Below, piece after piece: positions 1 to 10,271 of a stretch of 60,008 nt of DNA. Below the pieces are notes generated by a model. It was not told where the DNA came from, ran no database searches, and saw only the letters and a list, made by a program, of their open reading frames with translations. The stretch's first letter is position 1; each line of letters opens with the position of its first letter. Location: positions 1 to 60,008 of the forward strand of contig CAZIZT010000011.1 in assembly GCA_964544085.1 (NCBI GenBank). Direction: 5' to 3'. The DNA is from CAZIZT01 sp964544085. GTDB lineage: Bacteria; Campylobacterota_A; Desulfurellia; Desulfurellales; Hippeaceae. The position numbers were made by a program, and so were the translations under genes.

Positions 1-56
1 AGAGCATGCGGCTCATATCCGCAGTGTCCGGGGTTCGAGTCCCTGCGCCGCTACCA
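1..56 (+). tRNA. tRNA with CAT anticodon (Met or Ile2), 5' end cut off
   Basis: The anticodon stem-loop is at 7-23, with a five-pair stem and CAT at 14-16. The T-arm is at 29-45 with a TTCGAGT loop. The acceptor 3' strand, discriminator A and encoded CCA occupy 46-56. The D-arm and 5' acceptor strand lie outside the window. CAT can be elongator Met, initiator Met or lysidine-modified Ile2, and the missing half prevents a decision. Confidence 0.9.
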
Positions 57-138
57 CCTTTTAAAAACAATACTTTTATCTTCTATAATTTTTAAGTTTT
101 ATTTCCCCTCTTTTTATATTCGTCGGTTTTTTGTTTTT

Positions 139-771
139 TTAGGGATCTATGCGCTTAAAGAAGCGGTTAAACCTAATCTTGAAAGGATGCCACTGCCAGG
201 ACGCATAGATGAGAAACGCCTTTCCAACAATGTCCTTCTCGGGCACGAATCCCCAGTAACGTGAATCATATGAATTGTCTCTATTGTCTCCCATCATGAA
301 ATAGCAGTGTGGTGGCACCTTGATGGGCCCAAAGTTGTCTCTTGAACCGAATAGCGTTCTTGCAAGTTCGTACTCTGTGTTTCGAGGATAGATATGTGGA
401 TCGGTGTGGATAACGTAGGGTTCATACACACGTTTACCGTTTCTGTAAAGCACCTTGTTTTTCATCATTAGCACATCTCCAGGAACGCCAACGCACCTTT
501 TTATAAAGTAGATACTCGGATTTGGTGGGTACTTAAAGACCACTATCTCGCCGTCCCTGGGGTGCCTGTCTGGTATGATTATTTTCCCGGTAAATGGCAT
601 GCGGACGCCGTAGATAAATCTGTTGACCAGTATGTGGTCGCCTATCAGCAGTGTGTTTTCCATGGATGCCGATGGAATCTTGAACGCTTCAACGATGAAT
701 GCTCTGATGAACAGGGCAATAAGTAGAGCAATCGCAATGGACTTGATCCAATCGTAGAGCTTACCCTTCAC
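139..771 (-). CDS. lepB: Signal peptidase I
   Basis: This membrane serine protease cleaves signal peptides from Sec- and Tat-exported proteins. One N-terminal membrane helix (about residues 8-27) is followed by the catalytic serine motif (PSASMENTL, Ser36), the catalytic lysine (Lys91, in KRCVGVPGD) and the C-terminal GDNRDNSYDSRYWG box. At 210 residues it is a typical short one-helix form. The start is GTG, preceded by AAGGAGG at good spacing. It sits 14 bp downstream of lepA and is probably the last gene of the same minus-strand operon, an arrangement common in bacteria. No clear terminator is seen between it and the converging tRNA. Confidence 0.97.
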   Translation of the reverse strand: MKGKLYDWIKSIAIALLIALFIRAFIVEAFKIPSASMENTLLIGDHILVNRFIYGVRMPFTGKIIIPDRHPRDGEIVVFKYPPNPSIYFIKRCVGVPGDVLMMKNKVLYRNGKRVYEPYVIHTDPHIYPRNTEYELARTLFGSRDNFGPIKVPPHCYFMMGDNRDNSYDSRYWGFVPEKDIVGKAFLIYASWQWHPFKIRFNRFFKRIDP

Positions 772-785
772 TGAAATCTACCTCC

Positions 786-2569
<1,784 letters not shown>

Positions 2570-2585
<16 letters not shown>

Positions 2586-2998
2586 TTTTCAAGTGCCTCT
2601 ATAATTTCTTCCTCGAGAATGTAGGAATTGTACCTGAGCTGCTTGATCTCCTGCGCAAGCCCTGGCTGATTTAGTTTTAAAAACTCCTCCAGTACCCTCA
2701 AAGACTCCTGCGTTCTTTTGGCATTTGCCCTAACGATCTGTTGTAGTGAATCCCTTTTTCTTTCTGTTTTACTGTGCATGGATGTACCACTGTCGTTTTC
2801 TGTGTCACGGCTTGAGAGTGGTACTGAGGCTTTCGTTTGAATCTCAGAAAGCCTTGAACGCATCCGCTTGGCTTTTGCGGTCATTTCTGGACTGTCAAGG
2901 ATAAATCGTGCTGTATCCTCGATAACCCTAAGACCCTCTCTTGCTCGATTGAAATTTGCATCAAGCAGGCGCTCTACCTTTTGCTTGAGTGTTTCCAT
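2570..2998 (-). CDS. ThiD2-type hydroxymethylpyrimidine-phosphate kinase, stand-alone
   Basis: This 142-residue protein resembles the ThiD2 domain usually found fused to the N-terminus of ThiE (thiamine phosphate synthase). The signature is ANFNRAREGLRVIED at about residues 14-28, repeated in part as NAKRTQESLRVLEEF near residue 100, in an all-helical protein. ThiD2 enzymes phosphorylate HMP-phosphate to HMP-diphosphate and, unlike ThiD, do not act on free HMP. Here the domain stands alone with no thiE beside it. It overlaps the PLD-like gene upstream (25 bp) and lepA downstream (16 bp), so it is embedded in an operon. The family call rests on recognised motifs and is fairly but not fully certain. 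Confidence 0.7.
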
Positions 2999-3519
2999 AG
3001 TCTTTCGAATTCTTTAGTGTAGGCATTTGCGATATCTGGACGCCTGATTATGAGCACATTCTCATCGTTTATTGCAAAGGCGCTGGCTGTCCAGTTGGCA
3101 GAACCGGTGATCACGACTTTAGAATCGATAACAGCAAACTTATTGTGCATAATGCCGTTTCTGTCCCAGCGCCTGTGTGGTTTGGCAAATCTAACATCTA
3201 TGCCGTTTTGTTTTAAAAAAACGTATTTTGTATAGCGGTTCTGAGTTGGATCGTTTGCAGACCTATCGAGTACAACGCGCACATCAACACCTCTTCTTTT
3301 GGCTGAGGCGAGTGCTCTTGCAAGAGGTCGTGACGTGAAGTTATACACCGCAACAATTACGCTTCTTTTGCTTGCGTTTATTTCATCAACAATCGCATCG
3401 AGCGCCCTGTAGGAGGGCGTAAAGTAGACTTCTATCTCTCGAGCTGACGATGAACAGGCCGTGGAAAACAGCAAAAATAGGATTATAAGCAGCTTTTTTG
3501 ATAATGTTGGCTTAAACAT
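2974..3519 (-). CDS. Phospholipase D-like exported protein, probable lipoprotein nuclease or lipase
   Basis: The 181-residue product begins with a basic stretch and a hydrophobic segment ending in FSTACSSS, a plausible but non-classical lipobox, so it is probably exported and perhaps lipid-anchored. One HKD motif (HNKFAVIDSKVVITGSANWT) lies at about residues 125-144. A single HKD in a short protein is typical of the Nuc-type endonuclease branch, which works as a homodimer. It overlaps guaB by 8 bp and the ThiD2-type gene by 25 bp. The substrate (DNA, RNA or lipid) cannot be read from sequence. Confidence 0.8.
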   Translation of the reverse strand: MFKPTLSKKLLIILFLLFSTACSSSAREIEVYFTPSYRALDAIVDEINASKRSVIVAVYNFTSRPLARALASAKRRGVDVRVVLDRSANDPTQNRYTKYVFLKQNGIDVRFAKPHRRWDRNGIMHNKFAVIDSKVVITGSANWTASAFAINDENVLIIRRPDIANAYTKEFERLWKHSSKR

Positions 3520-4969
3520 TGTAGTTCGGCGGCTCCTTCGTCATGATTATGTCATGAACATGGCTTTCCTTCAGGGATGCCGATGTAATCTGTATGAAAA
3601 CAGGTTTTGTTCTTAGCTCCTCTATTGTGCTGCAACCTACATATCCCATACCCGCGCGCAACCCCCCAACGAGCTGGTAGATTACGTCTTTGACACTTCC
3701 TTTGTAAGGTACCCTGCCTTCCACACCTTCTGGAACGAGCTTTTCAAGATCATCTTCTTCCTGAAAGTATCTATCCCTGCTACCCTTTTTCATTGCACCG
3801 ATAGATCCCATTCCTCTGTAAACCTTGTACTTCCTGCCCTGGTAGATTACACTCTCTCCTGGTGACTCTTCAGTGCCTGCAAGCAGGTTTCCTATCATTA
3901 CAGCGCTCGCTCCAGCTGCTAATGCCTTTACGATATCTCCCGAAAATTTTATACCACCGTCGGCAATGATTCGTTTTCCGAGATAATCTGCCTCTTCAGC
4001 ACATTCCGAAACGGCTGTTATCTGTGGGACACCTATACCAGTGACAACACGCGTTGTACAGATGGAGCCTGGGCCTATGCCCACTTTCACAATATCGGCA
4101 CCAGCTTCAATCAATTCGCGCGTTCCTTCCTTTGTAGCAACATTTCCTGCTATCACGGTGGTGTTTGGATAGGTATTTTTGATGCGCTCTATCAGCTTTA
4201 GAATGTGTATCGAGTGGCCGTGGGCTGAGTCCACAACAAGAACGTCCACTTCAGCCTCCACTAAAGCCTTTGCGCGCTCTATACCATCCTTCGTGCCAAT
4301 AGCTGCGCCAACCATCAATCTACCGTGCATATCCTTTGTTGCCTGTGGGTATTCTTTTTTCTTGCGTATGTCTTTAATTGTGATAAGCCCCTTAAGGTGG
4401 AACTCCTCATCCACAATGGGGAGCTTTTCAACCTTGTAACGCTTCAGATACTCTTCTGCCTCGGAAAGTGTTATGCCTTCATGTGCCGTGATCAGGTTAT
4501 CCTTGGTCATTACGGATTTTACGGGTTTTGTGTAGTCCTTTTCGAACTGGACATCCCTGTTTGTTATAATGCCCACAAGCTTGCCGTTCTGTAACGTTAC
4601 CGGTATACCAGAGATGTGATACTGACTCATCAGCTCAAGGGCCTCCATGATGGTGGCTTCCGGGCGTATAGTTATGGGATCCAGTATCATGCCACTTTCC
4701 GATTTTTTCACCTTTCTGACCTGTTTTGCCTGCTCTTCGATGGGCATATTTTTGTGTATAATGCCCAGACCACCGTTTCTTGCCATTGCTATTGCCATGC
4801 TATACTCTGTCACGGTATCCATGGCGGCTGATATGATCGGTACCTTAAGCTGGAGCCTGTCCGTCAAAGCAACGCTTGTGTCCGCCTCTTTGGGGAGTAT
4901 TTTTGACTTTGCCGGAAGAAGCAGCACGTCATCAAATGTTAGACCTATTGAACCTTTCAGTCTTAACAT
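3512..4969 (-). CDS. guaB: IMP dehydrogenase
   Basis: This enzyme catalyses the NAD-dependent oxidation of IMP to XMP, the committed step of GMP synthesis. At 485 residues it has the normal bacterial length. The TIM barrel begins with LTFDDVLLLP and is interrupted by two CBS domains (about residues 90-200). The catalytic loop GIGPGSICTTR, with the nucleophilic cysteine, lies near residue 300, and the mobile flap follows in the C-terminal third. The ATG start has GGAGA ahead of it. It lies 2 bp from glyS, in the same direction. Confidence 0.98.
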   Translation of the reverse strand: MLRLKGSIGLTFDDVLLLPAKSKILPKEADTSVALTDRLQLKVPIISAAMDTVTEYSMAIAMARNGGLGIIHKNMPIEEQAKQVRKVKKSESGMILDPITIRPEATIMEALELMSQYHISGIPVTLQNGKLVGIITNRDVQFEKDYTKPVKSVMTKDNLITAHEGITLSEAEEYLKRYKVEKLPIVDEEFHLKGLITIKDIRKKKEYPQATKDMHGRLMVGAAIGTKDGIERAKALVEAEVDVLVVDSAHGHSIHILKLIERIKNTYPNTTVIAGNVATKEGTRELIEAGADIVKVGIGPGSICTTRVVTGIGVPQITAVSECAEEADYLGKRIIADGGIKFSGDIVKALAAGASAVMIGNLLAGTEESPGESVIYQGRKYKVYRGMGSIGAMKKGSRDRYFQEEDDLEKLVPEGVEGRVPYKGSVKDVIYQLVGGLRAGMGYVGCSTIEELRTKPVFIQITSASLKESHVHDIIMTKEPPNYNV

Positions 4970-4971
4970 GG

Positions 4972-6996
4972 CTAAATCTCCAAAAATCTAAAGTCTGCTA
5001 CTGTTAACACAATGTTTTTGAGCGCATTGAGTAATGCCAGTCTGTTTTTGCGAAGCGCCTCATCTTTATCCATCACCATCACATTGTCGAAGAACCTGTT
5101 TATCGTCTCGCGTTCATCGGCAACCATATCAAGTATAGCGGCATAATCCTTCTGTTGAACCATCCTGCTGAGCGAATCTTTCATTCTTTTTATGGCTTCG
5201 TAAAGCTGTTTCTCTTCGTTTTCAACAAAGAGCTCAGGTGTTATATCCGAGTAGGTATAATCCTTTACAATATTGAAGACGCGCTTTATGGCAAACCTTT
5301 TAGCTTTATCAGGATCGTTCTCTATCAGATGCATAAGTGCATCCAGACGCAGACGGGCATCGTAGATGTCGTTAAATCGTGCTGATGTTACAGCCTCAAG
5401 CGCATCATGAGGATACGCCTTTAGCTCCTTAAGATAGTTGATGAAGCGAATCCTTATAAAGTCGATAATTTCATCGAGGTTCAGATTGGCGTTGTACAGG
5501 GAGTCTGCATACTCCAGCAGCTCTTTTAGGCCAAGAAACAGCTGATTGTCCATCAGGGTTCTGATTATACCTAACGCAGCCCTGCGCAGACCGTAGGGAT
5601 CCTTTGCTCCGGTTGGTTTTAGATTAGCAAGAAAGCCACCCACTATTAGGTCTGTTTTATCGGCTATTGATAGGGCTATACCTGTTTTTGTTTTTGGTGT
5701 AAGATTCTCTTTTGGAAGATACTGTTCGAAAATAGCTTCAGCTACCTCCGGATCTTCGCCCGACAACAAAGCGTACTCTCTACCCATAACACCTTGCAAC
5801 TCTGGAAATTCGTAGACCATTTGCGTCATCAAATCTGCTTTGGATAAATAAGCGGCCCGTTGCGCCTTTTCGGTGTCAAAGCCCAGCTTTTCTGCGACAA
5901 ATGAAGCAAGCTTCATGAGGCGTTGTGTTCTATCATACTGTGAACCGAGCTTTTCCTGAAACATCATGTTTTTGAGCTCTTCCACGAAAGAGGCGAGCGG
6001 TCTTTTTTTGTCCTCTTCAAAGAAGAATTCGGCATCGGAGAAACGTGCCTTAAGAACCCTTTCGTAACCTACCCTGATCAGATCCATGTTGCTGGTCTTT
6101 ATATTAGAGACAGCGGCAAATCTGTTTGCCAGCTTTCCGTTTTTTGTGAAAGCGAAGTAGCGCTGATGATCCTTCATGGATGTGATCAACACTTCATCAG
6201 GCAGCTTGAGGAACCGTTCTTCGAATCCACCCACCACCACAACTGGAAATTCGGTCAGGTTGACGACCTCATCGAGGAGTTCTTCGTCCTGGATCAGATC
6301 GAGACCCTCATTTTCGCATATTTCCTCAAGCTGTTTTTTTATTAGTTTTCTTCTTTCCTCCTGGTCAGCTATAACACTTGCATCCTTCAGATGCTGCAGG
6401 TAGGATTCGTAGGAAACGTTGATCTTTCTGTTGTCCATGAACCTGTGGCCGTATGTAAAATCGGTTGATTTTTTGCCCGCAAATTCGAATGGTTCGACTT
6501 TATCGTCTATAAGCAGAAGCACGTTATGAACTGGTCTTATGAACTCGTACTCACCGTTGCCCCAGCGCATTTTCTTGTTGAAATGTAGTGAGTTGAGCAT
6601 TGTATTCAGACTTTCAACAACCACCGGTTTTGCTGGTGCAGCTTCCGATTTTATAGTAATGACTGCGTATCTGCCTTTAGGTGTTTCCTCTATACTGACA
6701 TCGTTGATGGTCGCATTGTGTTTTCTTAAAAAACCCTCAAGAGCCTTTGTGGGTTTACCGTCCTTATAACAGACAGACTCAGGCGGCCCCACGATCTTTT
6801 TCTCCTGCAGACGCAAAAGCTCTTCGAACTCAAACCTCAGAGCTATTCTGCGTGGTGTTATGAATACTTCTGGCTGTTTGAATACAACATTGTTAGAATT
6901 GAGTAAATGTGACAGTTTATCCTTAATTTGATCATCCAGCCCAACCATCTCCGAGAAGGGTAGCTCCTCGGTAAATAACTCAAACAGCAACTTCAT
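4972..6996 (-). CDS. glyS: Glycine-tRNA ligase beta subunit
   Basis: This is the large subunit of the heterotetrameric (alpha2beta2) bacterial glycyl-tRNA synthetase. The N-terminus carries the LLFELFTEELPF signature, and the middle has the HD-like region (residues about 330-470) with LSKADLMTQMVYEFPELQG. The C-terminal part is the anticodon- and tRNA-binding region. At 674 residues it has standard length. Its start overlaps the end of glyQ by 17 bp, consistent with coupled, stoichiometric synthesis of the two subunits. Confidence 0.97.
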   Translation of the reverse strand: MKLLFELFTEELPFSEMVGLDDQIKDKLSHLLNSNNVVFKQPEVFITPRRIALRFEFEELLRLQEKKIVGPPESVCYKDGKPTKALEGFLRKHNATINDVSIEETPKGRYAVITIKSEAAPAKPVVVESLNTMLNSLHFNKKMRWGNGEYEFIRPVHNVLLLIDDKVEPFEFAGKKSTDFTYGHRFMDNRKINVSYESYLQHLKDASVIADQEERRKLIKKQLEEICENEGLDLIQDEELLDEVVNLTEFPVVVVGGFEERFLKLPDEVLITSMKDHQRYFAFTKNGKLANRFAAVSNIKTSNMDLIRVGYERVLKARFSDAEFFFEEDKKRPLASFVEELKNMMFQEKLGSQYDRTQRLMKLASFVAEKLGFDTEKAQRAAYLSKADLMTQMVYEFPELQGVMGREYALLSGEDPEVAEAIFEQYLPKENLTPKTKTGIALSIADKTDLIVGGFLANLKPTGAKDPYGLRRAALGIIRTLMDNQLFLGLKELLEYADSLYNANLNLDEIIDFIRIRFINYLKELKAYPHDALEAVTSARFNDIYDARLRLDALMHLIENDPDKAKRFAIKRVFNIVKDYTYSDITPELFVENEEKQLYEAIKRMKDSLSRMVQQKDYAAILDMVADERETINRFFDNVMVMDKDEALRKNRLALLNALKNIVLTVADFRFLEI

Positions 6997-7837
6997 TGTT
7001 TTCCTCCACGTATACCCTTGCTATTGCAGCTGCAAGGTCCCTTACGCGCTTGATGAATGTGGTCCTTTCAGCAACACTTATGGCATTCCTTGCGTCCAGC
7101 AGGTTAAACACGTGAGAGCATTTCATACAGTAATCGTAAGCAGGTCTGATGAGCTTCTCTGCCAAACAGCGTCTGGATTCATGCTCATAGAGGTCGAACA
7201 GCTTGAACAGCATATCAGTATCGGCAACCTCAAAGTTGTAGCGTGAGTACTCGTATTCGTCGTGTTTGTGTATGTCGCCGTATGTGAATTCCTCATTCCA
7301 CTTCATATCGAAAACATTGTCGACGCCCTGTATGTACATACCCAGCCTTTCTGTGCCGTATGTGATCTCAACCGGTATCTCTTTCAGATCAAAACCACCT
7401 ACCTGCTGGAAATACGTAAACTGGGTGATCTCCATACCGTCAAGCCACACCTCCCATCCAAGTCCCCAGGCACCGAGTGTGGGCGATTCCCAGTTATCCT
7501 CAACAAAGCGAATGTCGTGTTCGTTGAGTTTTATGCCGAGGTACTCGAGGCTTTCCAGGTAGAGCTCCTGTATATTCTCAGGGGAGGGCTTCATGATAAC
7601 CTGATACTGGTAATAATGCTGAAGCCTGTTGGGGTTCTCTCCATATCTGCCATCTGTTGGTCTCCTGGACGGAGCGGGATATGCCACATTCCACTTACCT
7701 TTGCTTAAGGATTTGAGGGTTGTAGCCCAGTGAAAGGTGCCCGCTCCGGCTTCTATGTCGTATGGTTGCAGGATGATGCAGCCCTTCTTTCTCCAGAAGT
7801 CCGATAAAGCCAGAACAATGTCCTGATAGTAGTACAT
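6980..7837 (-). CDS. glyQ: Glycine-tRNA ligase alpha subunit
   Basis: This is the class II catalytic subunit, which activates glycine with ATP and charges tRNA-Gly together with GlyS. At 285 residues it has the usual length. It opens with the family pattern QDIVLALSDFWRKKGC and contains AGAGTFHWATTL and PSRRPTDGRYGENPNR, typical of GlyQ. The ATG start is preceded by a strong AAAAGGAGG. It follows xth by 12 bp on the same strand. Confidence 0.98.
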   Translation of the reverse strand: MYYYQDIVLALSDFWRKKGCIILQPYDIEAGAGTFHWATTLKSLSKGKWNVAYPAPSRRPTDGRYGENPNRLQHYYQYQVIMKPSPENIQELYLESLEYLGIKLNEHDIRFVEDNWESPTLGAWGLGWEVWLDGMEITQFTYFQQVGGFDLKEIPVEITYGTERLGMYIQGVDNVFDMKWNEEFTYGDIHKHDEYEYSRYNFEVADTDMLFKLFDLYEHESRRCLAEKLIRPAYDYCMKCSHVFNLLDARNAISVAERTTFIKRVRDLAAAIARVYVEENNEVAV

Positions 7838-7849
7838 TGAAGCCTCCTT

Positions 7850-8623
7850 TTACATCTCAAAAACAGCCACGACAGGTGCGTGATCAGATGGTTTCTGCTT
7901 TTTTCTCTCCTCTTTGTCAATATAACAGTTTTTGCATTTATCCTTTAAAGCCTGCGAAATCCAGATATAATCGATACGCAGGCCCATATTGCGCCTGAAA
8001 GCAAAGGCTCTGTAATCCCACCAGCTGAAAGCCTTCTCCTGGTTGAAGAGCCTGAATGCGTCTACGAAACCCCAGTTGAATAGCTCTTCGAGAGCACGTC
8101 GTTCTTCGGGATGAAATCCTATCTTTCCATCCATCTCTTCGACACTGTATACGTCTCTTGCCTCCATTGCAACGTTGAAATCGCCTACGATTATGAGTTT
8201 ATCCTTATTTGTGTCGAAGTGTTTATCAAGATAGCTGCGAAACGACCTGATAAACTCGAGCTTGTAGCGGAAATGTTCGCTTTCTGGCGATTGACCATTG
8301 GGAAAATAAGAATTTATCACCGTGATGCCATTTATTCTTGTTAAAATAGTACGTTTTTGACCACGTTCGACGCCAATGATATCTGTTTCTATAGCCTCAA
8401 AGGGTAATCGTGATGCTGTTGCTACGCCATTGAAGCGTTTCTGTCCACTAATTGCCACATCGTAGCCCAGCTCCTCGAATGCATCTGCTGGGAACAGCTC
8501 ATCCTCAACCTTTGTTTCCTGCATACACAACACATCTATATCGCTTTTTTTAAGGAAAGCTATAACGTTATTTATCCTCGCCCTGATAGAGTTTACATTC
8601 CATGTTGCTACGGTGAATCTCAT
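7850..8623 (-). CDS. xth: Exodeoxyribonuclease III, AP endonuclease
   Basis: This is a Mg-dependent endonuclease/exonuclease/phosphatase-fold enzyme of base-excision repair that cuts at abasic sites and trims 3' ends. The sequence begins ATWNVNSIRAR and has the metal ligand Glu in MQETKVED (about residues 35-42). The catalytic GDFNVA motif is near residue 147, and the terminal SDHAPVVA supplies the catalytic Asp-His pair. At 257 residues it is standard for the ExoA/Xth family. An AAAAGGAG ribosome site lies upstream. A 125 bp gap with no clear promoter separates it from the next upstream gene on this strand. Confidence 0.96.
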   Translation of the reverse strand: MRFTVATWNVNSIRARINNVIAFLKKSDIDVLCMQETKVEDELFPADAFEELGYDVAISGQKRFNGVATASRLPFEAIETDIIGVERGQKRTILTRINGITVINSYFPNGQSPESEHFRYKLEFIRSFRSYLDKHFDTNKDKLIIVGDFNVAMEARDVYSVEEMDGKIGFHPEERRALEELFNWGFVDAFRLFNQEKAFSWWDYRAFAFRRNMGLRIDYIWISQALKDKCKNCYIDKEERKKQKPSDHAPVVAVFEM

Positions 8624-8748
8624 AACCTATGGCTCCTTTTTGCTCATGCACTATCGAAGCGCTGACTTTTGAAGCAAGCCTGCGCTGTTGGCGTTAATAA
8701 ATACAACATCTCGCGGCAAAAGTCCATAGTTAAAGGCTAAAAAAGGCG

Positions 8749-10230
8749 TCAAAAGCTCATCCTTTGGGTAAAGAGTTCTTCGAAAGATGGCTCGTTTGCT
8801 ATCTCAATGTATTTTATCTCTTTTGCTAAATCTTCCATATGTTTGCGCTTTCCTTCTTCTGTAAGCAGTAGCGCGCCTTTTATAGCTGCGTTTCCAATAA
8901 ATTCGTAGTCGACTTCTAATTCAAGCAACCCGGAATCGAGTAGAATCTCCTTTTTTAGAGCGTTGGCAAATCCACCTGCCACGTAAACCTTTTCAGGCAT
9001 ATCGAAGCCGGTTTTGGTTAGAAGCAGCTCTATGCCGGCAGAGAGTGCAGCACGCAGTAGCTGAAACTGGCTTATTGTGCGTTGTGTTATTCGTATGTTG
9101 CCGGTTAGGTTGAATCCCTTTTTATCAAGCCGACTGATGAGTTGAAGCGGTGCCTCTTCTGCCTCCCACGGATCAAGGAGCCTGCCGCTTTTATCGATGA
9201 GTCCGTAGCGCCTCAGAAGAGCAATGGCGCTGATTAAACCTGTACCAGAAATGCCAACAGGAGGAGCCGCACCAATTGTTTTTATCTTCAGTGTACCGTC
9301 AAATTCAACAGACTCTATGGCGCCTTCGGTTGCCATCATGCCAAAATCAACACCACTGCCTTCGAGTGCTGGGCCCCCGGGAACACTTGCGGAGAATATG
9401 CCTTTTGTTGATTTCAGCAGGAATTCGCAGTTTGTACCTATGTCCACAAGGAGGAAGTTTTCTTTAGTTTTTTCAGCGATACTGGCAAGGGCGCACACGA
9501 TATCTGATCCTACGTATGCGCTTATTACAGGCGGTATGTATGTTTTGATGTTGTGGAATACGGTTGTCATAGGTGATTTAAATGGTACGGTGTAGGGATA
9601 TCTCCCGATTGGTGCTGGATCGACACCAAGGAAGAAGGAAAGCATTGTAGGATTGGCAGCCACAACAAGTAATTCGACATCTTTGGTCTCTGCTTTCATC
9701 TTCAGATCATCGAGCATTGATTCTATTCTGTTGACAAGTACTCTGCGAATGGCAGGTTTTTCAGGGTAAAGGCTTATCCTGCTTATAACATCTGCGCCGA
9801 AGGAGACCTGTGGGTTGATGCTGCGCAGGGTTAGCAGCCTGCCGCTGCGATCCACGAGGGTTGCAACTATTGTTGTGGTGCCAATATCCAGGGCTACGCG
9901 GTTTGCTTTACCCGAAGGCAACGACTCGATATGATCTTCAGCAAAGGCGGGAGCTGTTTCGAACACCTCGATTGCATCATTCTCCCTTAATCTGTGCAGG
10001 CAAGCAAGTCTATAGCCTTTTTGGAGCCTATCACTGTCTATGGATTCTTTCTCCAGTGGAGTGGGTGTGGGCGGATTCTTTCTGTAGCGAACCAGACACT
10101 TTCTGCACAGGCCCCTTCCGCCACAATAGGCGTTGATAAAGATGCCGTTTTCGGCGAGCAGCTCAAGGAGGCTGTGGCTTTTTGTTTCAAACTGGTGTTC
10201 GCCGCTCGCCGTGAGTATAGAAACCTTCAT
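8749..10230 (-). CDS. ASKHA-domain [2Fe-2S] protein, RACo-like reductive activator of corrinoid proteins
   Basis: The 493-residue protein starts with a plant-type [2Fe-2S] ferredoxin domain whose ligands are Cys36, Cys42, Cys45 and Cys77. After a linker comes an actin/Hsp70-like ATPase fold (RACo middle and C-terminal, DUF4445), with phosphate-binding loops ALDIGTTTIVATL near residue 117, VDIGTNCEFLL near 265 and a late VAGGFANAL loop. Members of this family use ATP and an electron to return inactive Co(II) corrinoid proteins to Co(I), for example in the Wood-Ljungdahl pathway or methyltransfer systems. No corrinoid protein or methyltransferase is nearby, so the partner is unknown. The downstream DUF505-like gene, 41 bp upstream on this strand, may belong to the same transcript. 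Confidence 0.85.
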   Translation of the reverse strand: MKVSILTASGEHQFETKSHSLLELLAENGIFINAYCGGRGLCRKCLVRYRKNPPTPTPLEKESIDSDRLQKGYRLACLHRLRENDAIEVFETAPAFAEDHIESLPSGKANRVALDIGTTTIVATLVDRSGRLLTLRSINPQVSFGADVISRISLYPEKPAIRRVLVNRIESMLDDLKMKAETKDVELLVVAANPTMLSFFLGVDPAPIGRYPYTVPFKSPMTTVFHNIKTYIPPVISAYVGSDIVCALASIAEKTKENFLLVDIGTNCEFLLKSTKGIFSASVPGGPALEGSGVDFGMMATEGAIESVEFDGTLKIKTIGAAPPVGISGTGLISAIALLRRYGLIDKSGRLLDPWEAEEAPLQLISRLDKKGFNLTGNIRITQRTISQFQLLRAALSAGIELLLTKTGFDMPEKVYVAGGFANALKKEILLDSGLLELEVDYEFIGNAAIKGALLLTEEGKRKHMEDLAKEIKYIEIANEPSFEELFTQRMSF

Positions 10231-10271
10231 ACAAACTACAGCTTACCATAGCACAAACGACACATCAAGGA